A DNA stretch of 64,000 nucleotides from Lingula anatina (lineage: Eukaryota; Brachiopoda; Lingulata; Lingulida; Lingulidae), in the NCBI RefSeq assembly GCF_001039355.2, contig NW_019774402.1, positions 956,947 through 1,020,946 on the forward strand. The letters run 5' to 3'. The position numbers were made by a program, and so were the translations under genes. Position 1 is the first letter of the stretch. The number at the start of each line of letters is the position of its first letter. Below, piece by piece: positions 11,701 through 23,054 of the stretch. Under the pieces are notes generated by a model that saw only the letters and a program-made list of their open reading frames with translations, had not been told where the DNA came from and ran no database searches.

Positions 11701-13879
11701 TTACAAAACACATTCAGATAAAAGTGCACCTTACTTTGATTTCTTTGTTGCTCCCATTTAAAACATTCAATACTTTTCCCAGTCATCATTTTGACAGCCG
11801 GTTTCCTCAGAAGACGACTGATATTTTCTTTGATGACTTGACAGCTTACAGATTTTATTTATTTGTGATGGTTTGATTTTTTGGGACAGTGGATAGTCTA
11901 AAAAACTTAACATTATTTGATATGGCACAGTTGTGTTTAAGTACATTAATGAAAATATCATTTCGAAGATGGAATATCATAATAAAGGTAAAACATATTG
12001 TTGCCATGAATCTGTGGTATCTCTGCTGATATGACTTATCACTCCTGCCAGTCAGTTAAAAGTTATATGCAACTATTAATGGGGAGAGGAATGGGATAAC
12101 ATTCCAGAAAGTCTACATTTAAAGCCTCTCTTACAACCCATCATGCGTGCTTAGAGATCGAGGAACTTGAAACTGCTCAGCTGCCACTTCTTCCGGGTAG
12201 TCGGAACCTCTTGCCCTGAGCCAGACTTTTTCTTGTGGGGGTTCATCATCTTGCCAACTTGGGTGCGCTGATTCTTGAACCAACCTGAAACATAACAAGA
12301 AAACACCACTAAATAAAGGTCTGGCTGAAACTATTTCTTATACTTACTCTTCCAAATACATAATATTTTAGTATAAATGTTGTGGAATATCTACACATTT
12401 AATAGCCAAAAATGTCACTCACCATGACTGTTCAGTTGAGCAGCCATTTGGTCCAGAACCTTCCTCTTGTACTGGATGTTGCTATATTTGGGTTTCCCTT
12501 GTTGTAGAACTCGTTGTGTTAAAAAAACTCAGCGAGTCTAGCCTCCTCCTCACTTTTGAAATCGTATCGTGATGGGTTCTGCTTCCCTGTGGCACTTGTG
12601 GTGCTTTCCGCATCTGCCTCCACACCTGAACCTTCTTTTTCTCCTCCTTCAGGCCTTTTTCCTTCGGCCAGTTTTCGGGCTGCGTGCTTTGCGTCTTGTT
12701 TCCGTCACCAAAAAAAGTACATTCCACGTGCATGTATCTTAGTGCTTGGCCAATTTTTTGCACGCAAACCGCTCATAGAAGCACGCATGATGCGTTGTAA
12801 GAGTAGTTTAACTGATGAACCTGGTCACCAGTGTCAATTTCTTGCACCTCCAAAATTTTTTGCAGTTCACTCTTCTTTTGGACTGAGTATATGTCAAATA
12901 TTGCAGACATCATGGTGCCTTCATCTCTCTTGAATTCCTCCAACTCACTGTTTGGGGGCCCCATAACCACAATCTTTGGAAAAGGCCTGACAGCAGTTCT
13001 TATTGAAAGATGATCATTTTCTTTTATAATTTTGTATTCTATTGCAGGAAGAAAGGATGAAGTCCAAAGCAGCAAGGAGGGCAGAAGATGCAAGAAGAAA
13101 AGGTTTAGAGGTAGCTTAACTTTTACTATGTTTTCGTAAAATTTGTTGGCGAGTATCAAATAATACAAATTGATCATTTATTATAAGTGCAAAATAAATG
13201 TAGACACTACAAAAATCTTTCCAAAATTAATTTGATTCCGTAAACTTGCAAATTATGTATGGAGAATGAAAATAGTAATAAGATATTTGGAAAAAATAAA
13301 TAACAAAAGTTGTTTAATAAACATATACTCTTTAAATAATTTCTTTGCAAACCTGAAGGTAGAAGATGAAGAACCAGTTGCTCATTTACCAAGTGGAGAT
13401 GAAGATGCTGCCATTGATCTTCTACCTGACCCTGACCTTGTTTATGGCAGGAAAGACACTGGTACAAGCTCTGAGGATGGGGAGAACAGTTCTGAAGAGG
13501 ATGAGTAAGTGTAACAACTGTTTTGTAGACAAAGATAGTAAAAACAATTTGTAGAATAAAGTAATGGGAAAATTATTATTACAGATTTACGAAGTAAAGA
13601 GAAAAATTCTCAGGATTTTACTTAAAGTAGTAATGTTGAACTTGTTTCTTAATTCAAAACCAAACTTTCAATGTTTTATATTTAGTTTTATACCATAACT
13701 GCTAATTTTTCATCCCCAGACCTACCAATAAGAGAGCAAGAGTTTCAGTAAGCAATGAAGATAGTGCAGAGAGTGAATCAGAAGATGGAGATGAAGAGGA
13801 AGATGAAAGTGAAGATGAAAACGATGATCTTACATTAGAGGATAATGAAGAACTAGCATTAAAATTACTGCAGAGCTGA
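8749..13879 (+). CDS. DDX10: DDX10-like helicase, second (probably allelic) copy, 5'-truncated at contig start
   Basis: Eleven exons match the last eleven of copy 1: 8749-8911, 9143-9227, 9405-9506, 9758-9845, 10071-10159, 10327-10807, 10928-11062, 11394-11549, 13048-13110, 13359-13504, 13720-13879. They encode 555 residues plus stop. The sequence starts just before the VKYVYEAF segment, so motifs Ia to III are missing because the contig begins there, not because of mutation. Exon 10327-10807 is 9 nt shorter than in copy 1: one GAAAGTGATAAT unit is lost and one GAT is gained, both in frame. Other differences are scattered, including several amino-acid changes in exon 11394-11549. Exons and introns show a similar low level of divergence, as expected of alleles. 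Confidence 0.93.
12151..12960 (-). pseudogene. Decayed Myb/homeodomain-like HTH gene fragment (copy 2)
   Basis: This is the counterpart of the minus-strand fragment at 5173-5990. The last exon is 12284-12151 (the final residues differ from copy 1 by one substitution), the donor follows 12423, and the same T-run frame break occurs near 12525. Different small indels break the upstream stretch here than in copy 1, so neither allele encodes a full protein. Confidence 0.42.
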
Positions 13880-13925
13880 TGACTCATATTCTTTTCAAAG
13901 GAGTTATATGCAGAAATGCCACATT

Positions 13926-13931
13926 AATAAA
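13926..13931 (+). promoter_or_regulatory. Polyadenylation signal of DDX10 copy 2
   Basis: AATAAA 46 bases after the stop codon, matching 6985-6990. Confidence 0.55.
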
Positions 13932-14546
13932 TTATTTTCGTACATTGTAATTTTCTTCATTCAAATATACATAATACACTTGCCTCGAAAGTTGGGAAAC
14001 GTTAATTTGAATATTTATAAAATAACCATAGGAGCAAAGGTAAATATTTTAACCAAATATTGATGGAAAATGCACCTATGTTACTTTTTTAAATACACTG
14101 ATGATTTTCCCACTACATTACATAATTTTTTAATTATTGTAAAACAAATTCGGGTTTCAGAACTTATTGGTGGAAATGGCTCTTTTGGCCAATGAACTCT
14201 GCAAAAATTGTAAAAAGCTTTAAAATATTTTGAATAAATGTATTAACTGTGTCCATATGTGCTTATTTGAAACAAAATCTTTGCCTTGCTCACCTGATCT
14301 CTGGTATATGCCAGAGAAAAAGACTTACATTTTGAAGCTGATTTTGTTAACAAATAACAAAAATATTAATGACAATAATAATAATTTATTAACTTATTGC
14401 AACCCAAAGGTTGAAGTTGTACACAGTGATTAATAATTTGAGGTGGATATAAGCTTAGATGAAAAAACAATTCTACTTCACTGACATGGAACTTGGAAAT
14501 TAAAGACAGATTTATGAAATAGTTCTTTAAAATTTGCAGGCATAAC

Positions 14547-14713
14547 TACTACTACTACTATCTCCTATTACGCCGTTGGGCGTCTAGGGCGTCAACAAAG
14601 GTCCTCCACTCCTCTCTGTCTCTCGCTAGGTGTTGAATTGTCCCCCAACTTTCACCCAGTTGTTTCAGTTCTGCTTCAACTGTCCTCCTCCATGTGGTCT
14701 TGGGTCTGCTGGG
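14547..14713 (-). mobile_element. 5'-truncated non-LTR retrotransposon 3' end (CR1/RTE-like), 167 bp
   Basis: The insert is bounded by an exact 14-bp target duplication, TTTGCAGGCATAAC, at 14533-14546 and 14714-14727. The other copy has a single equivalent site near 7612-7625 with one base difference. On the minus strand the insert reads as an uninterrupted coding tail of 49 codons ending in TAG, with motifs WRRTVEAEL and DREEWRTFVDAL, typical of the C-terminus of CR1/L2/RTE-type reverse transcriptases. An (AGT)n tail follows. Severe 5' truncation, long target duplication and simple-repeat tail are all marks of target-primed reverse transcription. The intact tail suggests a young insertion. 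Confidence 0.9.
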
Positions 14714-15269
14714 TTTGCAGGCATAACCTTTGGCACTATAAGTTTGCAGATTCTTCTTAAGGAAGAAGCCTTTCTTACCATAAATGTGTCAATATTTGAT
14801 GGAAAACCTTGTGAAAAGTGTATCCCTCCTTTGCTACAAAAGTAAAAGCTGGATAAATTGTCCTATGGGCTCATTTCTTGGACAAACTCAAACTCATTTT
14901 TGTATCTACATTGCAGGTCTTTCCATTTGCCCCTTTTAACTTTCTATCATTTACCTAGGTGAGGAATATCCACTTTTGCAAGCCTACCTTTGTCTTTTCA
15001 ATTATTCTTTAAATACGTATAATGCTTCATAATTGACATGCAGACATTTAATGCAAATGTACATATATGTACATGTAATTTGTCAGGTGAAGCATGCAAA
15101 GTATCCAACCTACCTTACACGAAATGTAATGTTGCATGTAAGCTGTGAAGCATATCTGCCCTTACATATTGCAGTAAATATTTGTTTACAGATTAGAATG
15201 GCTTTTATTCAGTTGTCTTAACTTCCTGGCAGTATCATTGAGTCAAACAGGGCTTGGCACTAATGCCTG

Positions 15270-15387
15270 TGTACCATGAAAATCTGACTCCCCTGTCAGA
15301 TTTTCATAATGAAACTGGGGTCGAAATTTCATGGAGGAAGTCAAATTTTCATTATGATTTTCATGGGAGTCAGATTTCTATGGTACA
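15270..15387. repeat. 118-bp inverted-repeat element, truncated twin at 8579-8687
   Basis: The ends are imperfect inverted repeats starting TGTACCATGAAAATCTGACT. Shorter internal inverted pieces (CTGACTCCCC / TCAGATTTTCAT) would let it fold as a hairpin. No coding capacity. The copy at 8579 is cut by the contig end. Confidence 0.65.
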
Positions 15388-16273
15388 CCTCACACTCGTG
15401 CATCTCTGTCACTTCTAGAAACCTTTACTTCTGGTATCTGTTGAGACATGAAAGCAGGTGTGACCAGACAGTGGCAAAAAAGTCAGTGAAAATATAATTA
15501 TGTCTGATAAGGTGGAAAGTAGACTGAAACTTTAAAAAAGCTCCGCGACCACAAAGTCTTTCAACTTAAATGAGGACAAAATAAAGTGGTGACACACCAC
15601 AAATTCTGACTCAGAATGAAATATTGACTCAGAATAATGTTGTAGTGCCTGGGGGTCAAGTGTGAATGGAACAATAAGCGCAGCATTAAAGTAAATAGCT
15701 GGGTCACTGAAGAACATGTAAGAGAATTTCTAGAAACAAGTGAAGGACTTCAAAAGCAAAGTCCGGTATGAATATCCTTCTCATAATTATAATGATGAGG
15801 CATGTCAATGAATTGTGAAACTCATCAGTCAGACCATATGGTCGATATGGCAGACGCTCCCCACAATGAAGATGCCAAAATACTAGAGGAAACTACAGAA
15901 AAATACTTATTCAAGAAAAGAAAATAGTTTGGAAAAATGATAAACACAGCTCAACACTGTGAGCCTCAAGAGCCTGAAATTAAAAAAAGCTTAGCCAACA
16001 ATTTAGATGCGTTTACGAGGTTTAAACCTCAAGGAGAAAGTAAAATGCTCTTTAAAAATATTTTGCCTCCTTCCCACTGGCCAATTCAGCCCCACAGGAG
16101 AACAGGCAGTATCAGGACAATTCCGCCCCACAGGAGAACAAGCAGTTGAGTACACACCCCCATCAACCACTCAAGGATGGCCTCTCGGGTCAACAGGCCA
16201 GCACAACGAAGTTAGGCTAACATTCCCTTCTACCCCTTGACATCATCTTGTTCCAAAAAACTTGAGGCAGAAG

Positions 16274-16275
<2 letters not shown>
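15388..16275. other. Non-coding, probable mobile-element debris
   Basis: No recognisable gene. Around 15930-16240 there are short frames with a duplicated CCCCACAGGAGAACA segment (16092 and 16126), possibly an eroded gag-like region, but no motif supports a call. Confidence 0.4.

Positions 16276-16318
<43 letters not shown>
16276..16318. repeat. (AAT)n microsatellite
   Basis: Perfect triplet run of about 14 units. The following 16319-16574 shows nothing identifiable. Confidence 0.85.
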
Positions 16319-16574
16319 GTTTATTGAGCACTAAATGATGTGAATACATTTGCAGGCTCTCTAGACTACAATATTTACACAATATATATGGATATACAAT
16401 TATATATGTTTACATATGTCGTATGTTAAATTATACATGTGTTAATGCAATTTATGCTATAATATTAATTAATTAAGCTATTCACAGCATTATTGACAGT
16501 AAGTGGCTGTGATATACTAGATTTCAGGTGAACTATGTATTTTAACAGCAGTCTTTACAAATTCTGCTATTACT

Positions 16575-17383
16575 TTGATACTTTTAGGACAGGGTGGATT
16601 AAGGAGAATAAGGAGATATGGGACAATGAATATGTATCATTCAGAGACCTCCTACCTCATACGTCATTGCCAAAGTGAGGAAAAGATTGCCAAAGTAGAT
16701 GTTAATGACAGTGAGAATCGCCTCCCTTACACCCAAATTGATGTGGGCATACTTACAGAAAAGGCACTCAAGGAAAGTTAAACAAAGAATGCGGCAAGTG
16801 ACAGAGAGGTCATGGGGTTCAAGTTAGAATGCAAACTGTTCATGATGAAAACCACTGAAAAGATCCTACATATGTGTCCAATTTCCTATTCACTGGTTCG
16901 GAACATGCCTGCTCTAAACCCAAGGGAGATGGCAGCTGACAGATGCATGCAGATCAAATTTAAGAAAGTTCTGAACCTGTTAGCAAGTGGAAACAGAATA
17001 GATGCAAATGATAGTGACAGGCCTGATAATTTTCAAGTACATGTATGAAACCTGATGATTCTTAATCTAAATTGCTTGAAGTGTGCAAATTACTTCTGGT
17101 TCTGTCACATGGCCAGGCAAACGTTGAAAGGGGTTTTTCTGTCAATAAAGAAATAGAGGTTGAAAATTTAGGAGATGAAAGCCTTGTTGCACAGAAAATG
17201 GTGTGTGATCATGTTAAAGTGATTGGTGGGATCCTACAAGTACCTATTACAAATGCGGTTCTTGCATCTGCAGCCTCTTCCTGGCAAAAATATGAGGTTT
17301 ATTTGGATAAACAGAGAGAGAAAAAAAATCTAAGATGGAAAAGAGAAAAAGAATGGACACTTTGGAGGAAATCGAGGAACTGA
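16575..17383 (+). pseudogene. hAT-like transposase C-terminal remnant
   Basis: One frame (16575-17048) with an internal stop at about 16779 gives a stretch with ECKLFMMKTTEKIL and a Lys-rich helix. A frameshift then leads into 17072-17383 with LVLSHGQANVERGFSVNKE, VENLGDESLVAQ and a Lys/Arg-rich tail. The SHGQANVERGFS block resembles the C-terminal dimerisation region of hAT-type transposases (pattern S..N..VER.FS). At least one stop and one frameshift show that it is dead. No terminal repeats were found. Confidence 0.55.
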
Positions 17384-17999
17384 TGTGGGTGGGAGGTCCC
17401 AGACGCAGTGCTCCTGGCTGAAATTAAGTTCATTCAAAAAACACAAGAGCAGCCTTTTTGTCCATCTAAAACCTGCTTCCAAGAGATATAGCAGATATGA
17501 GTATCAAAAATAAAGGCAGGGGATTTTATGAATATCACAAACAATTTAGCATCAGGGCGACAGCATATCTAGCACATCATGTATCTGGATGAAAAATCTG
17601 GATATTTGCTTCTTAAAAGAGTGGATGAGAGGACGTGCAATTGAGAGATCCAAAGCAATTTACTATTTGGAGCAAGCTAAAGAGCAGTTAAGGTAAGAAT
17701 TACTTTTATTACCTTTATTAGACACTAAAGGAAGTCTACATTGGAAGCATGTACTCAAGTAGCTGAAAGCAGCAGTTCAAAAAATAATAAAAATTGTGTG
17801 GTCACAAGTGTATGTGGTGAAAGTGCCTGTCACTCTAGAATTCCATTTTACTAGGTTAACGCTATTATAATTACATCATTATTACAATAATTTATTATCA
17901 GTAAAAGTACTGGCCGGTAAGTATTATTGTGTAGTATTAGTGTATAGTTTAGGCATTTTTTACTATTTGAATCCCATTTTCGCTGACACATTTAACAAA
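17384..17999. other. No gene seen
   Basis: Unannotatable stretch between the hAT-like and gag-like remnants. Confidence 0.4.
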
Positions 18000-19310
18000 A
18001 TGGCGGGTCACGTGGCTAAGTTCTACGTCAATTTTATCACTGATGAGCAACAACAGCATATACCTGATATAACAACAGGGCAGGCTTTATTTGTTAAGAG
18101 CTCAAAAGGGCAACTTAACAAGAGAAATGATGCTAGAGTGGTTAGAGGGAAAAATATCCCCAGTTGCTTTAAGTGTTTTAGACTTTTTAACCAACCCTAA
18201 CCCACCTGGGTCACAAGATGAGGGGTCAAAGTCAACATGGATGCCAAACTTAGGAGGAGGGTGGCTGTGGCAATCAGCTAAAAAATTATTTACTTCAAAT
18301 AAAAGAAAAGTGCCTCCTACTACACAGATGCCTAGTATGCCTGCACAGACTGAGGGCAGTGAAAGGACTTTCCTCAAAACCATACCTATGGGCACCAAGT
18401 TTTCAACTTCTCATCCGTGCAATAACCCTAGATTCACTGATGTGCCGGGACCAAGTGGTTTATTTCCCAGCAACGCCAGCACATCCTTTTTTCCGTCAAA
18501 CCCTGGGGATGAAAGACAGGAGATTTCCATGGAAGTGGACAATGCCAGTGATGTACCTTGGGTCAAAGGGCCCCCTTAGCCTGCGTTTCGCCACGACGTA
18601 AGATTAACCCACCTAAAAATCTTACATTTAACGGTAAAGGTAGTTGGGCAGCATTTAAGCTGGTATTTTTGCATCATGCTGAGAGAGAACGTTGGGATGA
18701 TGACATGTCATTGGATGGGTTATGTTTATGCCTTATAGGTAAGGCTCAGGAATGCTGCGTTAATGCCACTAAACGTGAAGGCACATTGACATATCAAAGC
18801 CTAGTGGAAGAATTAGAAATGTGTTACGGAGAAACAGATACTCCAGCAACAGTAGGCTCTCAGCTGCATAATGCGAAATAGACTGAGACAGAGTCTGTTG
18901 ATGAATGGGGAGTACGTCTTCTAAGGCCCGCGTCTCAAGCCTTCCCTAGTCTACCTAAGTCGTTTGTAGATTTGGAAGTAGTAAATAGATTTTGTGCAGG
19001 AATGTTGAACCCGGAAGTGGAGCAAGTTATTTATATGCAGCGTCCATCTACATTGTATGAAGCTATGCAATTGGCAAAAATGCATCGTGAGTTAAAGGTA
19101 ACTATGGAAACTAAAAAAAGGGCGTACTGGGACCAAAAGGGTCATGTTGCAACACAGCCGTCTAAAGAGACAGATACTTCTAAAACTGAAGATTTTAGGG
19201 GTGAAATAAGGAGCATGCAGAAGGCATTAAAAGAAATACAACAGCAGATGGCTCAAAGATCAACTAATTTTCTGCACACAGCATGCCCTTTTGTATATTT
19301 ACTGACATAA
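18000..19310 (+). pseudogene. Ty3-type retrotransposon gag remnant
   Basis: A reading starting at ATG 18000 (MAGHVAKFYVNFITDEQQ) shifts frame near 18100 into a Pro/Ser-rich linker ending at 18579. It shifts again into 18594-19310, which holds a capsid-like helical domain: LTFNGKGSWAAFKLVFLHHA, CLIGKAQECC, then DEWGVRL and EVVNRFCAGML. This is the pattern of the retrotransposon gag capsid domain in Ty3/mdg4-type elements. One in-frame TAG (18879-18881) interrupts it. The end is a coiled-coil-like helix (EIRSMQKALKEIQQQM). No zinc knuckle, protease or RT follows; the sequence runs directly into another element at about 19300. Confidence 0.65.
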
Positions 19311-19374
19311 GCTGGCAGGGCTTTTACCTCTGCTCAGGGAGTCTCACATACTAACTAAACTTCATTTGCAGGTA

Positions 19375-20270
19375 ATGGACCAACCACCAGGAATCCCTTC
19401 CCTGGCACAGGGGGAGTACTCGGGCTCCCCCTAGATCACGCACTTTACACGACGTAAAACGCAGAAGGCCACGACACCCTCGTCAAGTCACAGTCTCAGA
19501 AACACCACCAGAGAGCACAGGAACACTCAACACTTCCACAGCTGGCGCCAATATTGCACAGGCCCACAAAACTCTAGGCATGCAATCCACAGTCTCGGGA
19601 AGTCACACATTTATTAGAGTCCCTCAGCCAACATGTGTGATGGGAAACTCGGGTCCCTCCACATCTGCCACACCACACCAGCCAGTCATGGTTTTTTATG
19701 GCCAACCCGCCGGATTGCTGGCAACTCCCACAACAGGTGAGTCTATGACTACTCATATTGATAGCCACTTAAGTCAGTCCATCCGCCTAAAAATTTGGTA
19801 CAATGAATATGTGTCCTTCAAAGATCTCATTCCCAAAAATTCAAACACCTTTAGTCTCCATGACTCTTCAATGGATGAGCAGTTTGTACATAAGCGTAAA
19901 CAAGATGCCAGCTGATGGTAATCTCCATATGATTCTGGAACCAGTCCAGAAAAAAAGTGTCCCTATCACCTTCCTACAGTGGCAGGCAGCTTTCATCATC
20001 TTTTCAGCGATATATTTACAAAAGCATCCCCAACAGGCTGTCCCACTGACCCAATACAACAACAGAATTCTAGAGATGTATGCCAATAACACCTCAAATT
20101 GGCAAACCTAGATGAGCACTTTCGCTCCAACTACAAATCACTAGCCTACAGCTGGGACAAACCAGACCCAGTTCTCTTGGCAGATATCAGTTTTATCCAA
20201 CGTCCCACAGGGGAACAGCCCTTTCATTCACAGAGAAAGCCATGCTTTCGCTGGAACAATGGATGATACT
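19375..20270 (+). pseudogene. CCCH-knuckle gag-like ORF of an Ngaro/DIRS-type element, copy C
   Basis: Broken reading: Pro/Thr/Ser-rich N-terminus, then SHLSQSIRLKIWYNEYVSFK and DLIPK, then after a frameshift TFLQWQAAFIIFSAIYLQKHP. It ends with the start of a zinc-binding motif (CFRWNNG, stop, YC) at about 20243-20268. The order (polar N-terminus, I...IW..EYV.F..L, W..AF.IF..I, C..WN.G.C) matches the ORFs at 25134-26512 and 31096-31870. Several stops and frameshifts. The assignment to tyrosine-recombinase retroelements rests on the linked SGNH hydrolase in the other copies and is an inference. Confidence 0.55.
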
Positions 20271-20409
20271 GTGACACAGTATACTCTATCATCAGGATTC
20301 CCAGGATTTTTTCTTCAATGGCCTGAAATTTGTCAATTCCTGGCGATTCATGGGATTCGTGGTCTGTGTGAAATAGGGGCATTAGCAGTTTCTTCTGCTG
20401 ACTGGAACT

Positions 20410-21091
20410 GAGAACTCTGACAGATTATGAACATTATAGTAAAATTACTAGTGGAGTAAATGTCAACACAATTGACAGATTGTTAGGGGCCACTAAATTT
20501 GACACACTGTCAGACTATCAGAAGAATGTTTCCTTGCTCTTTGATGAGGTGAGGATAAAATCAGACTTGGTCTACTATAAGCACACTGGAGAATTGATTG
20601 GACTTTGTAATATAGGAACATTGAACCAGGAATTATTTATATTTCAGAAAAATTTAGAAATAAATGGAAATAAAGAAAAAGAAAAGGAAATAAAGAAAAA
20701 GATCTTGCCACCCATGTTTTAATGTTTATGGTACAAGGAATATATATGCTGATTTTCCTCCCCCCTGCCATTTTACCCATGCTGTGGCTTTACAAGTGAT
20801 CAGTTGTTTCCAGTTGTATGGAAAATGGTGGAAACATTGGAAGACATTGGCTTCAAGGTTCCGGCGACAGCATGTGACAGTTCCAGTCCCAACAGGAGGT
20901 TTTATAGGCTACACAATGCTGTATTGGTTGGAACTCCAGTGTATAAAGTAATTAACTTCTTTGCTGCCACACCACGCTACTTGTACTTCATTGCAGACCC
21001 ACCCCATCTGATCAAAACAACCAGGAATAATTGGGAAAACTCTGGTGCAAATGGGAACAGTAGGAACTTTGTTGTAAGTAGCACAGTATGA
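20410..21091 (+). pseudogene. P-element/THAP9-like transposase fragment
   Basis: First block, at about 20480-20720, has LLFDEVRIKSDLVYYKHTGE and LIGLCNIG, i.e. the catalytic-domain start of P-type transposases (FDEM.I...VYDK.TG). After a break, the second block at 20804-21091 has FPVVWKMVETLEDIGFKV, ACDSSSPNRRFYRLH and FIADPPHLIKTTRNN, matching the conserved D.(P)HL.K..RNN region of P/THAP9 transposases. The THAP zinc finger and C-terminus were not found, and the frame is broken near 20700-20800. It ends at about 21091 with a splice-like GTAAGT. Confidence 0.75.
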
Positions 21092-21876
21092 ATCAACTGT
21101 GTGTTTGGTCTTTCTTTGAGGACAATTATTAAGATAATTCATGTTTAAGATTGTCTTAGCTACTGAACATAGATTCTGAGTACTTACAGAATAGAATTAA
21201 ATCGAATATCATGCATATGGGTAATGAACATCAGCTAGTCATCTGGCTTTCTTGTAAATGGCAGGTAACTATTATGCTTAGTGCTATGGTTGGTTCCTAA
21301 GGAGTTAAAGTAGTAAATAATTTTAAGCACCTAAATAAGCGGCAGTGAGTACATTATTGTAATTTTCTTTTTCTTTTCTTCTTTTTAGTTTTTACGTGTC
21401 TTGTGAATTCCTGCGTGAAATAAAACCAAGATCCAGTGAACAACTTATGCTTTTCCTTGACTTATAATTTATCTGTATAGCCCTTGTGTGCTATAATTTC
21501 TATGAAGATTAAAAAAGGGCTCAATTCAGTTTTTAAATGTGCACTATGTCATGGAGCTCTTTCCAGAGTTAATTAACACTTGGACTTGGTTCAAGAATAA
21601 GAAATCTTTTCCTTGGTATACAAAAGCTCTTAGAGTTATGTCAGTTGGTTGACACCAACGCCATGCCATGCTTCTTTTGTGATATTTGAATGATCAAAAA
21701 TGTAGTTGCTATTCCAAACTGCAATTTGAAATGATTATATTATATTATGCTGGTGCTCATTATATGGAAAGGAAAATAAATTTGCTTATTTAACAAGTTT
21801 TCCAGCGCCATGTGGAAGTTTACTGTCATTATTTTCAAAAATGAAAATATAATACTCCAAGTGTCCTGCCTAATTT
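21092..21876. other. No gene seen
   Basis: AT-rich sequence with no supported coding segment; may belong to the flanking decayed elements. Confidence 0.4.
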
Positions 21877-22741
21877 TGTGCTTTGTGTTTTTCACTACAA
21901 AAATAACTATTGCTATTGTTCCTTATTTTGTACAGAGCTGACCTCAAAAATTTTTTATTTCATATGAAAGATTTTATAAACGAACCCAATGACAGTTTCG
22001 CAACCTGCTGTTTGTCATTTACCTGTATTAAAATAGTGACTTGAAGGTATACTTGTTTCTTGCATCTCATGCTGAGTTTATTTATTCATTAATTCAATTT
22101 GTTTACAAATTGTTAATTCATAAATCCCATTTCGTTGAAATTCACATATATTAATCAAAAAGCGTGTTATACTAAAATAAGACTTTATTCATAACTTCAA
22201 TATTTCTTCAGCTACATTTTCAAGAAACACCCACACACTTATGAAGAAAAAAAAATATTAATTAACACAAGTACAATTTTGTGCAACTTGCTGTTTGTCT
22301 TACTTGTATTAAAATTGTAATTATATCAATTAGAGCCTGTAGTACCAAAATTATTCTGTTCACAACTTCAATATCTCTTTCAAGTGCATTATTTAAATGG
22401 ATTACAAACTTCACTTTTTCTGTCCAAAAAAAAAAAAAAATTAATCTCAATGAAGCTCTTAAACTCTTTTCACCTTTGCATGATACTCTTTTTTCGCTAA
22501 AGCTGTAGTTGCTTTTTCCAACACCTTGCAAAAGCATTACCCCTAAGGGCCACATACTTCTTTTAACAGCTTTAAACAAGTAAAAACTGGTGCCGTCATT
22601 CTCAATTTGGGAAGTGATTCCACACAAAGATATATTTACAATTTCATCAATTTCTCATAGATGATCTTTTGAGATCAGCTCTGTACAAAATAAGCAACAA
22701 TAGCAATAGTTATTTTTGTAGTGAAAACAAAGCAAAAATCA
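21877..22741. repeat. ~865-bp segment bounded by ~68-bp inverted repeats
   Basis: Arm 21877-21944 and arm 22672-22741 are near-perfect reverse complements; the core TTCACTACAAAAATAACT and the following ATTGCTATTGTT are shared. Degenerate direct repeats lie inside (CAACCTGCTGTTTGTC near 22000 and CAACTTGCTGTTTGTC near 22280). This could be a foldback DNA element or an inverted internal duplication. Confidence 0.75.
22262..22627 (-). pseudogene. Unidentified possible mobile-element ORF fragment
   Basis: A 121-codon open frame on the minus strand inside the inverted-repeat segment, rich in helix-forming residues (KGEKSLRASLRLI, LNNALERDIEVVNRI). It reads like genuine old coding sequence, not AT-rich noise, but I do not recognise the family. 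A T-run in the middle may hide a frameshift. Confidence 0.3.
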
Positions 22742-22748
22742 TAATTAG

Positions 22749-23054
22749 TTGCATTTTACCACGTTGGGGAAACAACATAGGAAAGGCATGAAGGTAAACT
22801 CCCTTCTCCAAGAATACTGTGAAAATGATGTCCATTTCATGGCAAATAGTAATATTCCTGATAGGACAGACTACTTTGCATATGAAGGGATTCATTTAAA
22901 CTACAAGGTAACTGTTGCACTTGCACACTGTATCAAAACTGCAACAGGGCAGACTTCATACTACAACAAAACAGCAACACAGGTGCACACATGGCAAGAA
23001 GCTCCAGCACGTTCAAAGCCCTACAATCGCCTAGAAAGTAGGAGGTTGTCATAG
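22749..23054 (+). pseudogene. SGNH-hydrolase-like C-terminal fragment
   Basis: The open frame contains NSLLQEYCENDVHFM, then YFAYEGIHLNYKVTVALAH. The .DG.HLN...G.V.LA pattern is block V of SGNH hydrolases, as carried by several retroelement families. The usual catalytic Asp is Glu here. Only the C-terminal ~70 residues are present. Confidence 0.5.

Noticed and set aside
18102-18398. Minus-strand open frame opposite the gag linker
   Set aside because: Shadow of the sense-strand gag-like reading, with no domain.
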